Made by a program: the position numbers and the translations under genes. From NCBI GenBank assembly GCA_008680965.1, contig NAKE01000001.1, forward strand, positions 1,178,001 to 1,242,000: DNA of 64,000 nt. The letters run 5' to 3'. Position 1 is the stretch's first letter. The number at the start of each line of letters is the position of its first letter. The notes under the pieces are model-generated. The model did no database searches and had not been told where the DNA came from. It worked only from the letters and a program-made list of their open reading frames with translations. Below are positions 7,914 through 15,120 of this stretch, piece after piece. Source of the DNA: Collinsella aerofaciens (GTDB lineage: Bacteria > Actinomycetota > Coriobacteriia > Coriobacteriales > Coriobacteriaceae).

Positions 7914-8411
7914 ATGAGTATAGACCTCAGGGTGAAGCACGATCTGGAGTCCAGGAGGCGGGCCGTCGAGCTCTTCGACGCCGGCGTCGGCTGCAAGCCG
8001 GCGGCCGAGGCCCTGTCCGTCCCCCGCGAGACCGTGAGAGAATGGCAGTGGGTATACCGGGCGTTCGGAAGCGAGGCGCTGCTGTCCATGGGCGGGAAAC
8101 AATCCAGGTACACATTCGAGCAGAGGGTCGCCGCGGCGTCGGCCGTGGTCGACGGCGGGATGGCGAAGACCGACGCCATGGCCGAGTTCGGGATCAGGTC
8201 GAAGTCCCCGCTGGAGCGCTGGTGCAGGCTCTACCGCGAGGGCGGCGCCGAGGCGCTGCGGCCCGGCCCGAAGGGCAGGCCGAGGGGGTCGAGGTCGAAA
8301 CCCCGGGCCCGCACCCGCGAGCAGGAACTCGAGGAGCGCTGCCGCAGGCTCGAGGCCGAGGTCGCCTACCTAAAAAAATTGCGCGCCCTGGTCGAGCGGG
8401 ACGGGCTCTGA
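7914..8411 (+). CDS. IS3-family transposase OrfA
   Basis: The 165-residue protein carries two helix-turn-helix segments, about residues 8-50 and 65-110, that bind the IS ends, and a C-terminal leucine-zipper-like helix (EQELEERCRRLEAEVAYLKKLRALVER). The ATG at 7914 follows GGGAGG within the IS. Near its end the sequence runs CTA followed by AAA AAA TTG, giving seven consecutive A residues at 8372-8378, which allow a -1 ribosomal slip into orfB. Without the slip the protein ends at 8411. OrfA alone usually moderates transposition in this family. Confidence 0.9.
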   Translation: MSIDLRVKHDLESRRRAVELFDAGVGCKPAAEALSVPRETVREWQWVYRAFGSEALLSMGGKQSRYTFEQRVAAASAVVDGGMAKTDAMAEFGIRSKSPLERWCRLYREGGAEALRPGPKGRPRGSRSKPRARTREQELEERCRRLEAEVAYLKKLRALVERDGL

Positions 8412-9283
8412 CCAGGGCGGCGGCCGAGGCGGTGAGGGCGCTGCGCGCGGAGGGGCACTCCCTGCGCCACCTACTGGAGTGCTCGGGGCTCAGGAGGTCG
8501 ACCTACTACTACGCGCTGGCGCACCCGCGGAGGCCGACCAGGCCCGAGCTGCGCGACGCCGCGGCCGAGATATTCTCGCGCACCGCCAACGGCTGCGGGC
8601 ACCGGCAGATAGCCATGTGCCTGCGCGCCGAGCTGGGCGCGGTCGTGGCCGACAAGACCGTGCTCAAGATGATGCGCGAGATGGGCATCCGGTGCGGGAT
8701 ACGCCGCCGGGGCTCCCGCCGCCGGTACAGCTCCTACAGGGGGCTCGTGGGGAGCACGTTCGAGAACGTCATCGCGAGGGACTTCGGCGCCGAGGGGCCG
8801 TGGCAGAAGCTCGGCACCGACGTCACCGAGTTCAAGGTGGCCGGCGCCAAGGCCTACTGGGCCCCGGTGCTCGACTTCTGCACGAAGGAGATCGTGGCGA
8901 GCGACATATCGACCTCGCCGGACCTCGCCCAGCAGCACAGGATGCTCGACCGGCTCCTCGAGGCCCTGCCCGACGGGGCGGCACCGACCATGCACTCGGA
9001 CATGGGCTGGCAGTACCAGCACGAGTCCTACGCCTCCAGGCTGGAGGGGGCGGGCATCACCCAGAGCATGTCGCGCAAGGGGAACTGCATCGACAACGCC
9101 GCCACCGAGCAGCTCTTCGGCCACGTGAAGGACGAGTTCTACCGCGGCAGGGAGTGGGGCAGCTTCGAGGACTTCAAGCGCGACCTGGAGGAGTACATAG
9201 CCCATTGGAACACGCGGCGCAGGCAGGTAAGATTGAAGGGCCTGACGCCGGAGGAGTTCCGGAACCGGGCCCTTGCGGCGTAG
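8372..9283 (+). CDS. IS3-family transposase OrfB (DDE integrase domain, made as OrfAB by -1 frameshift)
   Basis: Read in the -1 frame from the A7 slippery run, this region encodes about 303 residues with the rve integrase core. The DDE triad can be placed at GTDVTEFKV, HSDMGWQYQ and NAATEQLFGHVKDE. The second motif normally reads HSDRG or HSDQG, so Met is unusual, but the Asp is intact. An independent start at GTG 8432 is possible. The upstream HTH_21-type region (about ALRAEGHSLRHLLECSGLRRSTYYY) is typical. The element therefore looks capable of making an intact OrfAB. Confidence 0.88.
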   Translation, partial: KKIARPGRAGRALTRAAAEAVRALRAEGHSLRHLLECSGLRRSTYYYALAHPRRPTRPELRDAAAEIFSRTANGCGHRQIAMCLRAELGAVVADKTVLKMMREMGIRCGIRRRGSRRRYSSYRGLVGSTFENVIARDFGAEGPWQKLGTDVTEFKVAGAKAYWAPVLDFCTKEIVASDISTSPDLAQQHRMLDRLLEALPDGAAPTMHSDMGWQYQHESYASRLEGAGITQSMSRKGNCIDNAATEQLFGHVKDEFYRGREWGSFEDFKRDLEEYIAHWNTRRRQVRLKGLTPEEFRNRALAA

Positions 9284-9321
9284 TCGCTATTTATTCAGTC
9301 CAAGTTTCGGGGCGCAGTTCA

Positions 9322-9342
9322 CTGTCCCCTTTGTGGTGGTTA
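9322..9342 (+). repeat. REP-like palindrome, copy 2, right half
   Basis: The loop remainder and right arm (CCCCTTTGTGGTGGTT) continue the palindrome cut at 7867. The shared flank GGCGTGGGC after it also follows the intact copy at 10024. Confidence 0.85.
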
Positions 9343-9358
9343 TAGGTGGCGTGGGCGG

Positions 9359-9958
9359 TTAGGCCTGGAAGGTGTCGCGGTCGGGGGCGAAGGACTGCAT
9401 TGCTGCGATGGTGCGGTCGAAGAGCTCGGGGAGCTCCCAACCCAGCATCTCGGCGCCCTGCGAAATCACATCGCGTGAGCAGCCGGCGGCAAAGCGCTTG
9501 TCCTTGAACTTTTTCTTGAGCGACTTAGTCGTAAAGTCCATGACGCTCTTGCTCGGACGCATGATCACGGCAGCACCGATCAGGCCGGTGAGCTCGTCGC
9601 AGGCAAACAGGATCTTTTCCATCTGTAGCTCGGGCTTGGGCAGCGAAGAGTTGAAATCGGACGTGTGCGTCTGGATGGCGCGGATGAGCTCAGGCGATGC
9701 GCCCTCGCCCTCAAGAATCTCGGCCGCATAGATAGTGTGGTTCATGGGGTCGTCCTCATGTTCCTCCCAATCCAGGTCGTGTAGCAGGCCGACGATGCCC
9801 CAAAACTCCTCGTTCTCGGGGTCGAACTCGCGCGCAAAGTAGCGCATGGTGCCCTCGACCGTTTCGCCGTGGGTGATGTGGAACGGGTCTTTGTTGTGCT
9901 CGTTGAGCAATTCGAACGCACGGTCGCGGGTGATTCCGGCGGAAAGCAGCTCTGCCAT
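9359..9958 (-). CDS. HD-domain phosphohydrolase of unknown substrate
   Basis: The 199-residue product has an HD-superfamily metal site: the early His in HITHGETVEG, the paired HD in GLLHDLDWEE, and a later His in AIQTHTSD. This arrangement is seen in single-domain HDIG-type hydrolases often annotated as hydrolases in Coriobacteria and Clostridia. The substrate, probably a nucleotide or phosphoester, cannot be told from sequence. AAGGAGTC lies a few bases before the start. It precedes by a short gap the REP-bounded intergenic region and does not form an obvious operon with CarD, whose stop is 117 bp upstream on the same strand. No membrane segment or signal is seen. Confidence 0.82.
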   Translation of the reverse strand: MAELLSAGITRDRAFELLNEHNKDPFHITHGETVEGTMRYFAREFDPENEEFWGIVGLLHDLDWEEHEDDPMNHTIYAAEILEGEGASPELIRAIQTHTSDFNSSLPKPELQMEKILFACDELTGLIGAAVIMRPSKSVMDFTTKSLKKKFKDKRFAAGCSRDVISQGAEMLGWELPELFDRTIAAMQSFAPDRDTFQA

Positions 9959-10023
9959 AAAAGACTCCTTGTGTTCGTAGGTATCGCTAAGAATGAATAC
10001 TACTAGAACGACTAGAACGAAAA

Positions 10024-10062
10024 AACCACCACAAAGGTGCCTGTCCCCTTTGTGGTGGTTTT
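10024..10062 (+). repeat. REP-like palindrome, copy 3 (intact)
   Basis: A perfect 14-bp stem (10024-10037 with 10047-10060) encloses a 9-nt loop, TGCCTGTCC, and is followed by TT. It lies between the CarD-family and HD genes, both on the minus strand, and serves as the reference for reconstructing the IS-split copy. Confidence 0.88.
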
Positions 10063-10074
10063 GGCGTGGGCAGG

Positions 10075-10560
10075 TTAGTTGAGGGCGGCTTGGGCTAGGC
10101 GGGCTTCGGCGGCCTCTTCGGTGACGCCCAGGGCCACGGCGAACTCCTCGATGGAGCGGCGCTTGGCTTCCTTGAGTACGCGCATGTAGTAGGAGCTGGG
10201 CTTTTTATCTGCTTCCTCGGCCTGGCGAATACGGTGCATCATGGTTTTTGCCACGCGAACCGTCTCGGGCGCGCCCAGCTTGAGCTGCTGCTTAAAGTGC
10301 GTCTCCTCGAGCGAGCTATTGCGCTCGGTAAAGGTGTCGCACTCCAGCTCATCGTAGTGGCTCAGCAGGTGCTCTGCATCTTGCTGGGAGATAGCGGCAT
10401 GCAGACGGTCGGCCTGCGCCACGGGGTACATGAGAATCGTCTGCGCATGTCCCTGCTTGGTCTCGAGCAACAACATGGGCTGCGGTGTGTCGTCCCTAAA
10501 GCCGACGACGGTGCAGACTCCCTGACCCGGATGAATGACGTGTTGACCGATTGAGAACAT
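10075..10560 (-). CDS. CarD/CdnL-family RNA polymerase-binding regulator
   Basis: The 161-residue protein begins MFSIGQHVIHPGQGVCTVVGF, the standard start of the CarD_TRCF (RNAP-interaction) domain, a Tudor-like fold covering about residues 1-60. The helical C-terminal half (about 75-161) corresponds to the DNA-contacting domain of CarD/CdnL, which stabilises open promoter complexes, often at rRNA promoters. Length matches the family. It is encoded alone; the 342 bp before it carry divergent signals for argS and for this gene. Mycobacterial CarD is essential; essentiality here is only an inference. Confidence 0.9.
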   Translation of the reverse strand: MFSIGQHVIHPGQGVCTVVGFRDDTPQPMLLLETKQGHAQTILMYPVAQADRLHAAISQQDAEHLLSHYDELECDTFTERNSSLEETHFKQQLKLGAPETVRVAKTMMHRIRQAEEADKKPSSYYMRVLKEAKRRSIEEFAVALGVTEEAAEARLAQAALN

Positions 10561-10902
10561 GCTACCTCCAACTTATACGAATTTACGTATGTTAAGAATA
10601 CCACGTTGACGTGCGCAAACCATCACTTTATGCAGGAAAAGCACACAACTCCGATAGGTAAGAGTATTCGATAAATAGAACGACTTATTCATACGTTTAT
10701 GCATTTCTAGAACGTGTATAAACAGCAGGCAAACCGCCAACTTTGTACCGCCGCGCAAGAGCGGTAGTCATTTTTGTGCATATGCAATATCTATTAGCTT
10801 TACCCTGCGACAGTAGTTACCGCTTGTGATAGAGTGCTACAAACTCTGGCTTTTGCCCTACGAGTGACCAAGAGCTCGGGGGCTTTAACACAAGGAGGAT
10901 CT
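10561..10902. other. 342-bp divergent intergenic region between CarD-family gene and argS
   Basis: The region is AT-rich compared with its flanks. Small hairpins occur at 10746-10766 (TACCGC/GCGGTA, then a T run) and near 10833-10849 (AGAGT/ACTCT). No T-box core sequence was found before argS. A 61-codon open frame on the minus strand (10573-10758) has no recognisable features and is not called. Confidence 0.5.
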
Positions 10903-12756
10903 ATGCCCGAGAAGATTGAAGAGCTGGTACGCGCTGCGCTTGCTGCGGCCCAGGAGGCCGGCGACCTTTCCGCATTTGAACTTGACGATTGCGCTATTGA
11001 GCGACCGGCTGATACTTCTCATGGCGAGTGGACCTCCACCATGGCCCTGAAGTCCGCCAAGCTGGCCCACTGCGCCCCGCGCAAGATCGCTGAGGCCGTC
11101 GTCGCCCATATGCCCGAGGACCCCGCGATCGAGAAGGTCGAGATCGCCGGTCCTGGCTTCATCAACTTCTACCTCTCCGTCGCCGTCAAGAATGCCATCT
11201 TTGGCGAGGCCCGCGAGAAGGGTATGGACTTCGCTAAGTCCAACGTCGGTGGCGGCCTGAAGACCCAGGTCGAGTTCGTCTCCGCCAACCCCGTCGGCCC
11301 CATGCACATCGGTCATGGTCGCTGGGCCGCTCTGGGCGACTCCCTTTGTCGTGTGATGGACCACGCCGGTTACGACATCCAGCGTGAGTTTTACATCAAC
11401 GACCACGGCTCTCAGATGAACACCTTCGGTAACTCCATCAGCACGCGCTATATGCAGCTTGCCGACATCATCGCCAAGCAGGGCGTGGATATCGACGAGG
11501 CTCACAAGCTTCTGATCGCCGACCGCGACGCCTTTGTTGCCGACGAGAGCGACGAGCATCCCGAGACCCATCCGTATCAGGACAACTTTGCCGAGACTCT
11601 GGGCAAGGACTCCTACGGCGGCGACTACATCATCGACGAGGCTGCCGAGTTCTGGCGCACCGACGGCGATAAGTGGGTCAACGCCGATCCGCAGGAGCGC
11701 ATGGAGAGCTTCCGCGAGCGCGGCTACGTAAAGATGGTCGACAACATGCGCGACCTTTGCCACGCCGTCAACTGCGACTTTGATCGTTGGTTCTCCGAGC
11801 GCTCTCTGTACGTGAAGGACACCGAGGGCGAGACCGCCGGCACCTCCGCCGTCGACCGCGCTTTTGAGAAGCTCGACAAGATGGGCTACCTCTACACCAA
11901 GGACGGTGCCCTGTGGTTCCGCTCCACCGACCTGGGCGACGACAAGGACCGCGTCCTGATCAAGTCCGATGGCGAGTACACCTACTTCGCCTCCGACGTC
12001 GCCTATCACTGGGATAAGTTCCAGCGCGTCGACCACGTCATTGACATCTGGGGCGCCGACCACCACGGCTACATCGAGCGCGTCCGCTGCGTTTGCGACG
12101 CTCTCGGTTACCCCGGCAAGTTCGAGGTTCTGCTGGGCCAGCTCGTCAACCTGCTGCGCAACGGCAAGCCCGTCCGTATGTCCAAGCGCAAGGGCACCAT
12201 GGTGACCCTTCAGGAGCTCGTCGACGAGGTCGGCTCTGATGCCGCCCGCTACACGCTCATCTCCAAGAGCTCCAACCAGATGGTCGACTTCGACATCGAG
12301 GCCGTTAAGAAGCGCGACAACTCCAACCCGGTGTACTACGTGCAGTACGCTCACGCTCGCGTGTGCTCCATCCTGCGTCGCGCCGCCGGCGTTACCGCCG
12401 AGCAAGCCGCCGAGATGGGCATGAAGGCCGTCGCCGAGAAGGCCATTGGCGAGAACGTCGATTACTCGCTGCTGACCGACCCGACCGAGCTCGCCCTTTC
12501 GCGTAAGCTCAACGAGCTCACCGACCTTATCGGTAGCTGCGCTCGCGACCGCGCTCCGTTCCGTCTTACGCACTTTGCCGAGGAGCTCGCCGGCGACTTC
12601 CACAGTTTCTATGCTGCCTGCCAGGTGCTGCCGAGCGAGGGCCGTCCCGTCGACCCCGAGCTCTCGCGCGCCCGTTTGGCCGCCTGCGACGCCGTCCGTG
12701 TGACGCTCGCCCTGGTGCTTACCCTCGTTGGCGTTTCTGCCCCCGAGCAGATGTAA
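10903..12756 (+). CDS. argS: Arginyl-tRNA synthetase
   Basis: This class I synthetase charges tRNA-Arg with arginine. The 617 residues comprise an Arg-specific N-terminal additional domain (about 1-110), a Rossmann catalytic domain with the HIGH motif as PMHIGHG, a KMSKS-like RMSKRKGTM, and an anticodon-binding DALR helical bundle that ends VALVLTLVGVSAPEQM-like. ATG 10903 is chosen because AAGGAGG lies 4 bp upstream and the homology begins at MPEKIEELV; the 23-codon extension to 10834 has no ribosome site. It is monocistronic, with an IS3-family element 63 bp after its stop. Confidence 0.96.
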   Translation: MPEKIEELVRAALAAAQEAGDLSAFELDDCAIERPADTSHGEWTSTMALKSAKLAHCAPRKIAEAVVAHMPEDPAIEKVEIAGPGFINFYLSVAVKNAIFGEAREKGMDFAKSNVGGGLKTQVEFVSANPVGPMHIGHGRWAALGDSLCRVMDHAGYDIQREFYINDHGSQMNTFGNSISTRYMQLADIIAKQGVDIDEAHKLLIADRDAFVADESDEHPETHPYQDNFAETLGKDSYGGDYIIDEAAEFWRTDGDKWVNADPQERMESFRERGYVKMVDNMRDLCHAVNCDFDRWFSERSLYVKDTEGETAGTSAVDRAFEKLDKMGYLYTKDGALWFRSTDLGDDKDRVLIKSDGEYTYFASDVAYHWDKFQRVDHVIDIWGADHHGYIERVRCVCDALGYPGKFEVLLGQLVNLLRNGKPVRMSKRKGTMVTLQELVDEVGSDAARYTLISKSSNQMVDFDIEAVKKRDNSNPVYYVQYAHARVCSILRRAAGVTAEQAAEMGMKAVAEKAIGENVDYSLLTDPTELALSRKLNELTDLIGSCARDRAPFRLTHFAEELAGDFHSFYAACQVLPSEGRPVDPELSRARLAACDAVRVTLALVLTLVGVSAPEQM

Positions 12757-12857
12757 GCGCTGGTCGTTTGACTGCGTTGGTTTGGTTTAACTGAGCCTCG
12801 AAAGCCCGATCTCCCATGCTGAACTGCGCCCCAAATCTTGGACGCCCTAAATAGCGA

Positions 12858-13769
12858 CTAGGCCGCAAGGGCCTGATTCCGGTACTCCTCCGGGGTCAGG
12901 CCCTTCAATCTTACCTGCCTCCGGCTCGTGTTCCAGTGGACTATGTATTCCTCCAGGTCGCGTTTGAAATCCTCGAACGTCTTCCACTCGCGGCCCCTGT
13001 AGAACTCGTCCTTGACGTGGCCGAAGAGCTGCTCGGTGGCGGCATTGTCGATGCAGTTCGCCTTCCTGGACATGCTCTGGACGATGCCGGCGGCCTCGAG
13101 CCTGGATGTGTACGAGGCGTGCTGGTACTGCCAGCCCCGGTCCGAGTGCATGGTCGGGGCGACGCCCTCGGGGATCTTGGACAGCAGCTCGTCGAGCATC
13201 CTCGCCTGCTGGGCCATGTCGGGCGTGGTCGATATGTCGCTCGCCACGATCTCCTTGGTGCAGAAGTCCAGCGTCGGGGCCCAGTAGGCCTTACCGCCAG
13301 CCACCTTGAACTCGGTGACGTCCGTCCCCAGCTTCCGCCACGGGGCCCCGGCGTCGAAATCCCTCGCGATCACGTTCTCGAACGTTCTGCCGACGACGCC
13401 CCTGTACGAGTTGTACCTGTGGTAGGCCGTCTCGCGTCTGATGCCGCAGCGAATCCCCATCTCGCGCATCATCTTGAGCACGGTCTTGTCGGCTATCACG
13501 GCCCCCTCTTCCGCCCTGAGGCACATCGCTATCTGCCGGTGCCCGCAGCCGTTGGCGGTGCGCGAGAAGATCTCGGCGGCCGCCTCCCAGAGCTCGGCGC
13601 GCGTGGGCCTCGGCGGGTGCGCGAGGGCGTAGTAGTAGGTCGACCGCTTGAGCTCGGCGCATGCGAGCAGGTGCCCGAGCGCGTGCCCCTCGGCGCGCAG
13701 GGCCACGACCGCTTCGGCCTTCGCCCTGGTCAGAGCCCGTCCCTCTCGACCAGGGCGCGTAATTTTTTT
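12858..13769 (-). CDS. IS3-family transposase OrfB of copy B (via -1 frameshift)
   Basis: The integrase core has GTDVTEFKV, the canonical HSDRGWQYQ and NAATEQLFGHVKDE. It is joined to OrfA through a run of seven A on the minus strand (13769-13763); an internal GTG at 13706 could give a separate OrfB of 282 residues. C-terminal WNTSRRQVRLKGLTPEEYRNQALAA is nearly the same as in copy A. Catalytic residues appear complete. Confidence 0.88.
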   Translation of the reverse strand, partial: KKITRPGREGRALTRAKAEAVVALRAEGHALGHLLACAELKRSTYYYALAHPPRPTRAELWEAAAEIFSRTANGCGHRQIAMCLRAEEGAVIADKTVLKMMREMGIRCGIRRETAYHRYNSYRGVVGRTFENVIARDFDAGAPWRKLGTDVTEFKVAGGKAYWAPTLDFCTKEIVASDISTTPDMAQQARMLDELLSKIPEGVAPTMHSDRGWQYQHASYTSRLEAAGIVQSMSRKANCIDNAATEQLFGHVKDEFYRGREWKTFEDFKRDLEEYIVHWNTSRRQVRLKGLTPEEYRNQALAA

Positions 13770-14221
13770 AGGTAGGCCACCTCGGCCTCGAGCCTACGGC
13801 ACCGCTCCTCGAGCTCCTCCTCGCGGGTCCGCGGCCTCGCCCTGGAACCGCTCGGCCGGCCCTTGGGCCTCGGGCGCAGGGCCTCCGCGCCGCCCTCGCG
13901 GTATAGCGCGCACCACTTCTTGAGCGGCGACATCGACATTATGCCGAACGCCGCCATCGCCTCGGTCTTCGTCATGCCGCCGTCGACGACGGCGGAGGCG
14001 GCGGCGACCTTCTGCTCGTATGTGTACCTGCCCTGCTTTCCGTCCATGCGCAGCAGCACCTCGCTCCCGAATGCGCGGTATATCTCCTGCCATCTTCTCA
14101 CGGCTTCCGCGGGAAGCGAAAGGGCAATCGCGGCAGATTTATACCCGTGTCCGAGCTCGAAGAGCCCTATGGCCGCCTTCCTGGTCTCGACATCATGCTT
14201 CACCCTCAAATCAACGCGCAT
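13730..14221 (-). CDS. IS3-family transposase OrfA of copy B
   Basis: The 163-residue protein has the same double helix-turn-helix and leucine-zipper-like layout as OrfA of copy A, but the N-terminal half differs widely (RVKHDVETRKAAIGLFELG against RVKHDLESRRRAVELFDAG) while the last 28 residues are identical. ATG 14221 follows GGGAGG inside the IS. Conservation concentrated at the frameshift end suggests constraint on the slippery site and dimerisation helix. Confidence 0.88.
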   Translation of the reverse strand: MRVDLRVKHDVETRKAAIGLFELGHGYKSAAIALSLPAEAVRRWQEIYRAFGSEVLLRMDGKQGRYTYEQKVAAASAVVDGGMTKTEAMAAFGIMSMSPLKKWCALYREGGAEALRPRPKGRPSGSRARPRTREEELEERCRRLEAEVAYLKKLRALVERDGL

Positions 14222-14344
14222 AAAGAAAGCCTCCCATTTCTCATGTCCAAGAAATGGGAGGCAGTTCATGCGGAGGTCGGGCTTTTTGCGTTTAGCGAGA
14301 CAATTTGGCTTGCTGGAAAATGCTACCAAATCGCAACTATACCG

Positions 14345-14472
14345 GTTTACTACGATGAATCGAGGGATTCCAATCACACGGGCTTTTCACCGAAAAGTGC
14401 AAGCCATCTAGCTGGGGTTTTATTATTTCGGTTTTTGGCGTGGTCGTGGTTGAGCGATTCATCGTAGTAAAC
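14345..14472. repeat. 128-bp unit bounded by 18-bp perfect inverted repeats
   Basis: GTTTACTACGATGAATCG at 14345-14362 is the exact reverse complement of 14455-14472. The 92-bp interior has no open frame of note. It begins 76 bp after IS copy B. The size matches the unit at 14570-14699 and both ends contain TACTACG. It may be a miniature inverted-repeat element or a large hairpin. Confidence 0.6.
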
Positions 14473-14500
14473 AGCCATAGTTTTGAAAATGACCCTAGGG

Positions 14501-14520
14501 GACGGAGGAAAACGGATCAT
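14501..14520 (+). repeat. Dispersed 20-bp repeat, copy 2
   Basis: Matches 2622-2641 at 18 of 20 bases. It lies between the two inverted-repeat units. Confidence 0.35.
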
Positions 14521-14569
14521 TTTTGTCTCGTGGAGGAGCGGTGGGATACCTTCTGCCAAGAATCGGGGG

Positions 14570-14699
14570 CATCTACTACGTTTAAGTGCGTACCCCGAAC
14601 CACGCCGAAAATCGCAATATTAAAACCGCAGGTAGCAGGTCTGCGACTATCGAAAAATAGTGAGTATGGTCAGGGGTGCGGGGGCAAACGTAGTAGATG
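14570..14699. repeat. 130-bp unit bounded by 14-bp perfect inverted repeats
   Basis: CATCTACTACGTTT at 14570-14583 is the exact reverse complement of 14686-14699. Interior of 102 bp, no coding sequence. Its similarity in size and the shared TACTACG with the previous unit suggest a common family. Confidence 0.6.
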
Positions 14700-14948
14700 G
14701 GCGCGATTCGTGGCACATCGATCTTGGGGCCGATGCCCTTGTCCCTTAGCTGTTCCGTTTTCTCGATGCTTGAGGCTTGATCTGCCTTCTTCTTATGAGT
14801 TGCGGTGGAATGGTTCCTGCTTGAGAGGTGCCGGCCGGGATTTGGGAACTATTTCACCGCAGCTTATGATGTGGCGATGGTGTACGCCGGAACTTTGTAA
14901 AGAGCATCCCTTTTGACTAGTCGTTTAAGAACGTCCCCGATGACTAAG

Positions 14949-14976
14949 TTGCAGGTGGTTGCGGTTGTGTTACACT
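14949..14976 (+). promoter_or_regulatory. Probable rho promoter and start of a ~138-nt leader
   Basis: TTGCAG (14949-14954) and TACACT (14971-14976) are spaced by 16 bp. Transcription from here would give a leader of about 138 nt containing a small hairpin (CCGTC 15023-15027 with GACGG 15035-15039). Rho is autoregulated through a leader in other bacteria, so such a leader is plausible. The stretch 14700-14948 holds nothing else that I can identify. Confidence 0.45.
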
Positions 14977-15120
14977 AACGCTGCGTATATAACGCAATCA
15001 TCTCTATACAGATCAATGATGTCCGTCGGTATTTGACGGAGCTAGACTGTTTAGCCGCCCTGAAGGTTTATGCAGGGAGCATGTGATCACAGGGCTTGAA
15101 AAGAAAGTTGAGCAAACACT

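Larger units (their letters stand above)
7868..9321 (+). mobile_element. IS3-family insertion sequence, copy A (1454 bp)
   Basis: The ends are TGAACTGC and GCAGTTCA, within imperfect terminal inverted repeats of about 24 bp that both contain CTTGGAC. The TG...CA termini fit the IS3 family. A 3-bp target duplication, CTG, flanks it (7865-7867 and 9322-9324), and removing the element plus one CTG rebuilds the palindrome found intact at 10024. It carries orfA and orfB in a -1 frame relation. The IS150 subgroup is likely from the A7 slippery site and 3-bp duplication. It appears complete. Confidence 0.93.
12820..14268 (-). mobile_element. IS3-family insertion sequence, copy B (1449 bp)
   Basis: The same TGAACTGC...GCAGTTCA termini are present, with a 3-bp target duplication TGC (12817-12819 and 14269-14271). 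It is oriented on the minus strand. The two reading frames correspond in length and order to copy A, but the proteins differ at many positions, so it is a related and not a recently duplicated element. Both end repeats, the frameshift site and the DDE residues are intact. Confidence 0.93.

Noticed and set aside
10780..10902. T-box leader upstream of argS
   Set aside because: Only short hairpins are present; no T-box consensus or specifier-like stem could be placed.
10885..12603. A 572-codon minus-strand open frame opposite argS
   Set aside because: A shadow of argS; low-complexity Val/Gly/Leu sequence.
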